The translations under genes and the position numbers were made by a program. Below, piece after piece: positions 57,874 to 64,000 of a DNA stretch of 64,000 nt. This DNA comes from Longispora sp040681875 (GTDB lineage Bacteria > Actinomycetota > Actinomycetes > Mycobacteriales > Micromonosporaceae): the NCBI RefSeq assembly GCF_040681875.1, contig NZ_JBFAZP010000012.1:62001-126000 (forward strand). The letters run 5' to 3'. The notes under the pieces are model-generated. The model was not told the origin of the DNA and ran no database searches. It saw only the letters and a list, made by a program, of their open reading frames with translations. Position 1 is the first letter of the stretch, and the number at the start of each line of letters is the position of its first letter.

Positions 57874-59250
57874 GTGGAAGCCTCTCATCGAGCCGCTGTC
57901 GCCGCCGGTCATCCCGCCACCGCCGAGGTCGGCGCGCTGATCCTCGCGGCCGGCGGGAGCGCTGCCGACGCGGCGGTCGCCGCGGTCCTGGCCAGCTGCG
58001 TCGGCGAGACGATCCTCACCGGCCTGGGCGGCGGCGGCTTCGGCACCTACTACGACGCGGCCACCGGCGAGGTCACCTGCCTGGACTTCTTCGTCGCCGT
58101 CCCCGGCCTGGGCGCGCACGCCGAACCCGCCCCGATGAGCCCGATCAGCGTCAACTTCGGCGGCGTCCCCATCCCCTACTCGGCCGGCGCGTCCAGCGTC
58201 GCCGTCCCCGGGGTGCCGGCCGGCTGCGGCGAACTGCACCGCCGGTTCGGCCGCCTCGACTGGGCCGACGTGGTCGCCCCCGCCGTCGAGCTCGCCCGCA
58301 CCGGCGTGCCGCTCCCGCACGCCCAGGCCCTGTCCCTGATCTCCATCGCCCCGGCCATGCTCCCCGGCGACGGCGCGGCCATCTACGCCCCCTCCGGCCG
58401 GCTCCTGACCGGCGGCGAGACCCTCTACCACCCCGGCCTATCCACGGCCCTGGCCCAGCTCGCCGAGGAGGGCCCGGCCCTGTTCTACACCGGGCAGATC
58501 GGCAAACTGATCGTGGACCTGGTCGCGGCCGGCGGCGGGGTGCTCACGGAACTCGACCTGGCCTCCTACCGGGTCCTGGAGGTCCCCGTCGCCTCCGCCA
58601 CGTTCGCCGGCCGCACCGTCCGGGCCCGCGACGACCTGAACCGCACCATCGCCACCCTCGGCGCGCTGACCGGCACCGACCCGGTGAGCGTCGCCCGCGC
58701 CCTGGAGGAGCCCGGCCCGCCCACCAACGGCAACACCACCAACGTGTCCGTCGTGGACGCCGACGGCAACGCGTGCGTGGTCACCACCACCCTCGGGATC
58801 GGCTCGGGGGTGTGGCTGCCGGGGCTCGGCGTGCACCTCAACTCGATGCTCGGCGAGGGCGAACTCCTCACCCCCGGCCTGCCCGCCGGCGGCCGGATGG
58901 CGAGCATGATGTGCCCGCTGGTCGTCACCGACGCCGACGGTCTCGTGCTGGCGGCCGGCTCGGCGGGCGCCTCCCGGATCCGGACGGCCCTGGTGCACAC
59001 CCTCATCGGGGTACTGGTGGACGGCATCGACCTCGCCGACGCCATCGCCCGGCCCCGGATCCACCCGGCGGCCGGCATCCTGCACGCCGAGGCCGGGGTG
59101 CCCGACGAGGCCCTGCGCGCCCTGACCGCCGCCGGATACCAGCTCCGGCTGTGGGACAGCATCGACCACTACTTCGGCGGGGTGAGCGCGGCCGGGCGGG
59201 GGGCGGCGGCGGGGGATCCGCGCCGGGGCGGCCGGGGAATGCTCCTCTAG
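57874..59250 (+). CDS. Gamma-glutamyltransferase-family protein (short form)
   Basis: The 458-residue Ntn-hydrolase-type protein shows GGSAADAAVAAVLASCVGE, GLGGGGFGTYYDA, the autoprocessing Thr context GPPTNGNTTNVSVVDADGNA (Thr nucleophile), and SMLGEGELLTP with GGRMASMMCPLVV. Family members cleave gamma-glutamyl bonds; actinobacterial forms may act on mycothiol-related or other amides. Full GGTs are about 550 residues, so the large subunit is shortened, and no signal peptide is seen. It starts at GTG 57874, divergent from adnA by 106 bp. Confidence 0.85.
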   Translation: MEASHRAAVAAGHPATAEVGALILAAGGSAADAAVAAVLASCVGETILTGLGGGGFGTYYDAATGEVTCLDFFVAVPGLGAHAEPAPMSPISVNFGGVPIPYSAGASSVAVPGVPAGCGELHRRFGRLDWADVVAPAVELARTGVPLPHAQALSLISIAPAMLPGDGAAIYAPSGRLLTGGETLYHPGLSTALAQLAEEGPALFYTGQIGKLIVDLVAAGGGVLTELDLASYRVLEVPVASATFAGRTVRARDDLNRTIATLGALTGTDPVSVARALEEPGPPTNGNTTNVSVVDADGNACVVTTTLGIGSGVWLPGLGVHLNSMLGEGELLTPGLPAGGRMASMMCPLVVTDADGLVLAAGSAGASRIRTALVHTLIGVLVDGIDLADAIARPRIHPAAGILHAEAGVPDEALRALTAAGYQLRLWDSIDHYFGGVSAAGRGAAAGDPRRGGRGMLL

Positions 59251-59367
59251 CCGCCGAGCCTCCGGACACGCGGTGCGACGCGGGTCCGCCTGGTCGGCCG
59301 GCTCCCGGACATCGGCCGGGCTCGCCGGCACCAGGCTCGGTGTCCCCACGCTGCCCGGGCAGGTGGG

Positions 59368-59667
59368 TCAGCCCCCGCTCTCCGGATACCACGCGTACCG
59401 CGCCATGTTCACCTTGTCCGTGCGGAACAGCACGCCCTCGGCCATCAGCCGCTGCATCTGCTTCTGCTCGTGGTGCGGCACCAGGCGACCGTTGGCGGCC
59501 ACCACCCGGTGCCACGCGACGGGCGCGCCGTGCACGGCCATCACCTGTCCGACGATCCGCGCGGAGCCGAGCCCGAGATAGTCGGCGATCGCCCCGTAGG
59601 ACATCACCTTGCCCTCGGGAATCGTCTCCACCACAGCCAGAACCGCCTCGACAACATCCACACCCAC
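59368..59667 (-). CDS. Alkyltransferase-like protein (ATL)
   Basis: The 99-residue protein is the C-terminal DNA-binding domain of O6-alkylguanine transferases (VLAVVETIPEGKVMSYGAIA, GSARIVGQVMAVHG) in which the acceptor Cys motif PCHR is replaced by AWHR (APVAWHRVVAANG). ATLs bind O6-alkylguanine and flag it for nucleotide-excision repair. Position after adnAB matches Rv3204. GTG 59667 gives the usual length. Confidence 0.88.
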   Translation of the reverse strand: MGVDVVEAVLAVVETIPEGKVMSYGAIADYLGLGSARIVGQVMAVHGAPVAWHRVVAANGRLVPHHEQKQMQRLMAEGVLFRTDKVNMARYAWYPESGG

Positions 59668-59683
59668 AAGCCTAATCGGGGTA

Positions 59684-59860
59684 CTACGAACGTTGCGCGC
59701 CAAGGTGTTCCAGGAACGCCTCGGCGGAGTCGAGGATCAGCCCCCGCTCCCCGCGCCCCCGACCCACCTCGATGGCCCGCTCGCCGGCCTGCCACTCAGC
59801 AGCCCAGAACCACTCCTGGTCCGTCGGCACGGCATCGGCGGGGCCGGGTCCGGTCGTCAT
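59684..59860 (-). CDS. Small AbrB/antitoxin-like C-terminal protein
   Basis: The 58-residue product (MTTGPGPADAVPTDQEWFWA, then EWQAGERAIEVGRGRGERGL, ending AEAFLEHLGAQRS) matches the C-terminal signature E-W-x-A-G-E...F-L-x-L of prevent-host-death/AbrB-type antitoxins. The DNA-binding N-terminal part is absent and no toxin gene is adjacent. It lies 16 bp upstream of the ATL gene on the same strand. Confidence 0.6.
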   Translation of the reverse strand: MTTGPGPADAVPTDQEWFWAAEWQAGERAIEVGRGRGERGLILDSAEAFLEHLGAQRS

Positions 59861-59888
59861 TCCAGCAGTGTGCCCGACCGGCTGCGGC

Positions 59889-60995
59889 TCAGAGGAGCGC
59901 GATGTCGTCGCGGTGGATCAGGGCTCGGTCGTAGCCCGGGTCGAGGTCGCGGGTCGAGCGGCCCAGCAGCGGCGGCAACTCGATCGAGTCGTAGTTGACG
60001 AGGCCCCGGGCCACGGCCCGCCCCGCCGGATCGAGCAGGTCCACCGGCTCGCCGGCCGTGAACGTCCCGTCCACCGCCGTCACCCCCGCCGCCAGCAGCG
60101 AGGCCCGGCGGTCCACGACGGCGGCGACCGCGCCCGCGTCCAGGTGCAGGCGGCCGTGCGGGGTGGTGGCGTGCGCGAGCCAGAACAGCCGGGACGTGGG
60201 GCGGCGGCCGAGGCGGTGGAACAGGGTGCCGACCTCCTCGCCGGCGAGCGCGGCCCCGGCGTGCGGCGCGCCGGTCAGGACGACGGGGATGCCCGAGGTG
60301 GTCGCGATCCGGGCCGCCTCGATCTTGGTGACCATGCCGCCGGTGCCCAGCCCGGCGGTGCCGGCGCCGCCGATGGAGATGTCCGCGAGATCCTCGGGGC
60401 CCCGGACGTCGGAGATCCGGGCGGACCCGGGCCGTCCGGGCGGGCCGGTGTACAGGGCGTCCACGTCGGACAGGAGCACCAGCAGGTCGGCGTGTACGAG
60501 CGACGCGACCAGGGCCGCCAGCCGGTCGTTGTCCCCGAACCGGATCTCGTCGGTGGCGACCGTGTCGTTCTCGTTGACGACGGGCAGCGCGCCGAGGCCG
60601 AGCAGGGTGGTCAGCGTCTGGTGCGCGTTGCGGTAGTGCACGCGGCGGACCAAGTCGTCGACGGTGAGGAGTACCTGGCCGACCCGGATGCCGTACCGGG
60701 CGAAGGACTGGGTGTAGCGGTTGACCAGCAGGCCCTGTCCGACGCTGGCGGCGGCCTGCTGGCTGGCGAGGTCGCGTGGCCGGCGGGCGAAGCCGAGCGG
60801 GGCCAGGCCGGCGGCGATGGCACCCGAGGAGACGAGGACGACCTCGACCCCGGCGGCCTGCCGCGCGGCGAGCACGTCGACGAGCGCGTCCACCCGGGCC
60901 GGGTCGAGTCCACCGGCTGCCGTGGTGAGCGAGGACGATCCGATCTTGACGACGACGCGTCGGGCTCCGGTCACGGTTTCACGCACGACACCCAT
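59889..60995 (-). CDS. proB: Glutamate 5-kinase with PUA domain
   Basis: The 368-residue enzyme catalyses the first step of proline synthesis. Motifs: VVVKIGSSSLTTAAGGLD (N-terminal kinase), VSSGAIAAGLAPLGF, NENDTVATDEIRFGDNDRLA, GTGGMVTKIEAARIA, then a PUA domain (LHLDAGAVAAVVDRRASLLA; VARGLVNYDS). Start ATG 60995 begins MGVVRETVTGARRVVVKIGS. It is divergent from proA, with 282 bp of spacer between the two starts; no operator was identified there. Confidence 0.95.
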   Translation of the reverse strand: MGVVRETVTGARRVVVKIGSSSLTTAAGGLDPARVDALVDVLAARQAAGVEVVLVSSGAIAAGLAPLGFARRPRDLASQQAAASVGQGLLVNRYTQSFARYGIRVGQVLLTVDDLVRRVHYRNAHQTLTTLLGLGALPVVNENDTVATDEIRFGDNDRLAALVASLVHADLLVLLSDVDALYTGPPGRPGSARISDVRGPEDLADISIGGAGTAGLGTGGMVTKIEAARIATTSGIPVVLTGAPHAGAALAGEEVGTLFHRLGRRPTSRLFWLAHATTPHGRLHLDAGAVAAVVDRRASLLAAGVTAVDGTFTAGEPVDLLDPAGRAVARGLVNYDSIELPPLLGRSTRDLDPGYDRALIHRDDIALL

Positions 60996-61277
60996 TCTTG
61001 TGGATCGGCAGGTGACGACCCGCACTGGGCCGGTCACGCCACGCGGACGCGCAAGCCACTTCCCGTCACGGGCCTCCGCACCGACGCCCATCAGGCCCTG
61101 CCGCCCCGCCGGCCACTTCCAGGCCGCGCCTCCCCGCCGACACGTCGGGCGTGCGGTCGGGCCGGCGAACCCTGGACCGGGACACCTCCCGACCGGTACC
61201 CGTCGGATCTGGTCCTGATCTGTGGACCCGGTGCGCGCCCGGCCTGGCCCCCGGCCCCCACCTACTAGGCTCGGAGC

Positions 61278-62516
61278 ATGGCAAAAGACGTGCGTACCGC
61301 CGCCCTCGACGCCCGTGGGGCGGCCGACACCCTGGCGGTCACGACCCGGGCCGCCAAGGACGCCGCGCTGGTGGCGATGGCCGACGCGCTGGTGGCCCGT
61401 ACCCCCGAGATCCTGAAAGCCAATGACGAGGACGTGGCCCGGGGCCGCGCGGCCGGGTTCTCCGAGGCGCTGATCGACCGGCTGGCGCTCACCGACGCGC
61501 GGGTCGAGGCGATCGCCGCCGGCCTGCGCCAGGTCGCGGGCCTGCCCGACCCGGTGGGCGAGGTGGTCCGGGGCTCGACCCTGCCGAACGGGCTGGAACT
61601 CCGCCAGGTCCGGGTGCCGTTCGGCGTCGTCGGCATCATCTACGAGGCCCGGCCGAACGTGACCGTGGACGCGGCCGGCCTGTGCCTGAAGTCGGGCAAC
61701 GCGGCCCTGCTGCGCGGTTCGTCCTCGGCCCGGTCGTCGAACGCCGCCCTGGTCGAGGTGCTGCGCGACGCCCTGACCGCGCGCAACCTGCCGGCGGACG
61801 CGATCCAGCTGCTGGACGCGGAGTCCCGGGAGTCGGTGCACGAGCTGATGCGCGCCCGGGGCCTGGTGGACGTGCTGATCCCGCGCGGCGGGGCGGACCT
61901 GATCCGCACGGTCGTGGAGGGTTCCACGGTGCCGGTGATCGAGACCGGGGTGGGCAACTGCCACATCTACGTGGACGCCGACGCGGACCTGGACATGGCG
62001 CTGCGGATCCTGCTGAACGCGAAGACCCAGCGGCCGAGCGTGTGCAACGCGGCGGAGTCGCTGCTGGTGCACGCGGCGGTGGCGGAGGAGTTCCTGGCGA
62101 AGGCGCTGCCGGCACTCCGGGAGGCGGGGGTGACCGTGCACGCGGATCCGGCCGTGTTCGCCGGGGCGGTGCCGGCGACGGAGGAGGACTTCGGGGCGGA
62201 GTACCTGTCGCTGGATCTGTCCGCCGCCGTGGTGGGGTCGCTGGACGAGGCCGTGCGGCACATCCGCAGGTACGGCACCGGCCACTCCGAGGCCATCGTC
62301 ACCGGGTCCCAGGCGGCGGCCCGGGCGTTCACTGCGCGGGTGGACGCCGCCGCGGTGCTGGTGAACGCGTCGACCCGGTTCACGGACGGCGAGGAGTTCG
62401 GATTCGGGGCGGAGATCGGGATCTCGACGCAGAAGCTGCACGCCCGGGGGCCGATGGGGCTGCCGGAGCTGACGTCGACGAAGTACGTGGTGACGGGCGA
62501 GGGGCACGTGCGCTAG
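61278..62516 (+). CDS. proA: Gamma-glutamyl phosphate reductase
   Basis: The 412-residue NADPH enzyme of proline synthesis has ALDH-type motifs: VPFGVVGIIYEARPNVTVDA, GNAALLRGSSSARSSNAAL, LIPRGGADLIRTV, VIETGVGNCHIYVDADADLD and the active-site Cys in AKTQRPSVCNAAESLL. Substrate supply is from ProB encoded divergently. The ATG at 61278 has GGAG 2-7 bases before it. It ends with GPMGLPELTSTKYVVTGEG. Confidence 0.95.
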   Translation: MAKDVRTAALDARGAADTLAVTTRAAKDAALVAMADALVARTPEILKANDEDVARGRAAGFSEALIDRLALTDARVEAIAAGLRQVAGLPDPVGEVVRGSTLPNGLELRQVRVPFGVVGIIYEARPNVTVDAAGLCLKSGNAALLRGSSSARSSNAALVEVLRDALTARNLPADAIQLLDAESRESVHELMRARGLVDVLIPRGGADLIRTVVEGSTVPVIETGVGNCHIYVDADADLDMALRILLNAKTQRPSVCNAAESLLVHAAVAEEFLAKALPALREAGVTVHADPAVFAGAVPATEEDFGAEYLSLDLSAAVVGSLDEAVRHIRRYGTGHSEAIVTGSQAAARAFTARVDAAAVLVNASTRFTDGEEFGFGAEIGISTQKLHARGPMGLPELTSTKYVVTGEGHVR

Positions 62517-62587
62517 ACGCGCCCCCGGGCCCCGCGTGGGCTCACACCGAGCTCACACCGAGCGGAACGGCCCCGCTGGGCTGGAAA

Positions 62588-62615
62588 GGGGAGGCCGCCC
62601 GGACGCGGCCTCCCC
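62588..62615 (-). terminator. Terminator of the M14 peptidase gene
   Basis: GGGGAGGCCGC and GCGGCCTCCCC form an 11-bp perfect stem 7 bases past the stop, between converging proA and the peptidase gene. Confidence 0.8.
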
Positions 62616-62621
62616 CACCCG

Positions 62622-64000
62622 CTAGAACTGCAACGACCAGATATCGATCTTCCCGACATCGGAACTGGCGATGTCCTGCACCCGGAGCTTCCACACCCCG
62701 TTCGCGGTGGCCGGCACCGTCGCCGAGTACGACTTCAGCACGTTGTCCGCACTGTCGCTGTTCGGGAAGTCCTCCAGCACGACGACCGTCCCGTCGGGCT
62801 TGACCAGGCTGACGACGAGGTCGCCCCGGTAGGTGTGCTTGATGTCCACGTTGACCGTGACCGTGGTCTTGCCTGTCACCCCGGTCACCGTGATCGGGCT
62901 CTCGACGGTGGCGTTGTCGACGATGGTGACGTCGGTGCCGTTCTCGAACTTCGGGCCGGGCGGGTTGGTGGTGCCGCAGTACTGCTGCTCCTTGCCGATG
63001 GCGCGCTGCGGGCAGTCGGCGTACTCGACGAGCTTCAGCACGGCCTCCTTGTTCCGGGAGGTCTGCGCGGCGATCACCTCGTCGGGCGGGTAGAAGCCGT
63101 AGCTGCCGCCGTACATCTCGAAGGTGTAGGCGAAGATCTTCTGGTTGCCCCACAGCCAGTCGAGGATGTCGCCGTCGGTGATGTAGTCCTCGGCGGACTG
63201 TTCGGGCAGGTAGTTGTTGGTGGAGGCCATCTGCTGGCCCATGGTCTTGAAGGTGTTGAAGTCGTCGGCGGTCATCCCGGTCGGCGTGTCGGCCGTGGTG
63301 TACCCGAACGGCCACAGCACCAGCTCGCCGTACGTGTGGAAGTCGATGCCGACCTTGATCTGCTGCTTGCCGCCGACCCGGCGACTGAGCACCCAGTCGG
63401 ACACCTTCTTGGTCTCCGGCGAGGAGAACGGCGCGGTGCCCCGGTAGGTCTCGCTGGACGTGCTGGTCGACGAGCCGTTGCAGCAGCCCCAGTTGTAGGA
63501 CCAGTTCCGGTTCATGTCGGTGCCGACGTTGGAGGAGCCGGAGTTGGGCTGCCGGTTCTTCCGCCAGGACCGGTAGGAGCCGGACGCGACGTCGTACTCG
63601 CCGCCGTCGGGGTTCATGTCCGGGATGACCCAGATCTCGCGGCTGTTGACGAGGTTCGTGATCCGCGCGTCGGTGCCGTAGTTGTCGATGAACAGGTGCA
63701 GCAGGTACACCGACATCTCGACGGTCAGGTGCTCGCGGGCGTGCTGGTGCGCGTCGAACAGCACCTCGGGCTCGTCCTCGTCGGTGGCGACGTTGTCGGA
63801 GATCTTGATGAGCATCAGGTCCCGGCCCTCGTAGGAGGTCCCCAGGCTGAGCTTCTTGGCGATCGCCGGCTTGGAGGCGACGAGGTTGTTCACCTCGGTC
63901 GTGAGCTCGGCGTAGTTGTGGTATCCCGAGTCGGCCGGCGGGAAGTCGCGCAGGGCCGCCGCGCCCCGGTCGGTCGGCGGGGTCACCTTCTGGGCCGTGT
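62622..64000 (-). CDS. Secreted M14 zinc carboxypeptidase with P-domain (partial)
   Basis: The N-terminus continues past the window; the frame is open to base 64000. At least 454 residues are visible. Zinc ligands and catalytic residues: HAREH (HxxE) with LTVEMSVYLLH, NRNWSYNWG, the third ligand His in KVGIDFHTYGELVLWPFG, and the Glu of YTFEMYGGSYGF. The C-terminal 105 residues form a proprotein-convertase-type P domain (VSPITVTGVTGKTTVTVNVD, HTYRGDLVVSLVKPDGT, WSLQF). It probably digests peptides outside the cell. The family usually has a signal peptide, not seen here because of the edge. Confidence 0.92.
   Translation of the reverse strand, partial: TAQKVTPPTDRGAAALRDFPPADSGYHNYAELTTEVNNLVASKPAIAKKLSLGTSYEGRDLMLIKISDNVATDEDEPEVLFDAHQHAREHLTVEMSVYLLHLFIDNYGTDARITNLVNSREIWVIPDMNPDGGEYDVASGSYRSWRKNRQPNSGSSNVGTDMNRNWSYNWGCCNGSSTSTSSETYRGTAPFSSPETKKVSDWVLSRRVGGKQQIKVGIDFHTYGELVLWPFGYTTADTPTGMTADDFNTFKTMGQQMASTNNYLPEQSAEDYITDGDILDWLWGNQKIFAYTFEMYGGSYGFYPPDEVIAAQTSRNKEAVLKLVEYADCPQRAIGKEQQYCGTTNPPGPKFENGTDVTIVDNATVESPITVTGVTGKTTVTVNVDIKHTYRGDLVVSLVKPDGTVVVLEDFPNSDSADNVLKSYSATVPATANGVWKLRVQDIASSDVGKIDIWSLQF

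Noticed and set aside
59889..62507. N-terminal extension of ProB across proA
   Set aside because: ProB begins normally at 60995, and the extension is antisense of proA.

Overview
This is a 64-kb stretch of very high-GC DNA with GTG and TTG starts, many 4-bp stop/start overlaps, WhiB and mycothiol proteins, AdnAB helicase-nucleases and SARP/MocR regulators. That points to an actinobacterium. Gene content and small-protein families fit the Micromonosporaceae best, but the family assignment is inference from recall, not from a search.

Region 1 (0-18 kb) holds the end of rsgA, a conserved coiled-coil protein of unknown function, hisN, a DMT permease, and a DrrA/NodI-type ABC exporter with two permeases joined by a tiny translationally coupled ORF. 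Next come an MFS exporter carrying a C-terminal winged helix, a secreted polysaccharide deacetylase, a divergent MarR/MFS pair around an AT-rich palindromic operator, a MocR regulator divergent from an Rv2466c-like thiol oxidoreductase plus MFS exporter, and a large SARP/NB-ARC regulator.

Region 2 (18-29.5 kb) is accessory. It contains a Clp-N-domain protein with a small HTH protein, and a second small protein with a ClpX-type zinc finger and a related HTH. Both HTH genes lie just behind tandem perfect palindromes. The region also holds a lone Prim-Pol protein, a phosphocholine-specific phospholipase C operon with a HAD phosphatase, a TatA-like micro-ORF, an alpha/beta hydrolase, a PH/SHOCT protein, a VOC protein, an IS1182-like transposase remnant and a tRNA-fMet gene.

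Region 3 (29.6-59.7 kb) follows, from memory, the gene order of Mycobacterium tuberculosis Rv3193c to Rv3204: UPF0182, PDZ-Lon protease, DUF2342, ThiF-like protein, ABC1 kinase, whiB7, uvrD2, mrx1, nudC, adnB/adnA and an alkyltransferase-like protein. This conserved core combines DNA repair (UvrD2, AdnAB, ATL), thiol redox (Mrx1) and antibiotic-stress control (WhiB7). It is interrupted by a decayed, lower-GC island at 43.4-46.4 kb with whiJ-type gene remnants and an HTH/Sel1 protein, and by a pair of M16 peptidases.

Region 4 (59.7-64 kb) holds proB and proA arranged divergently and the C-terminal part of a secreted M14 carboxypeptidase. No rRNA, CRISPR array or complete mobile element was seen.
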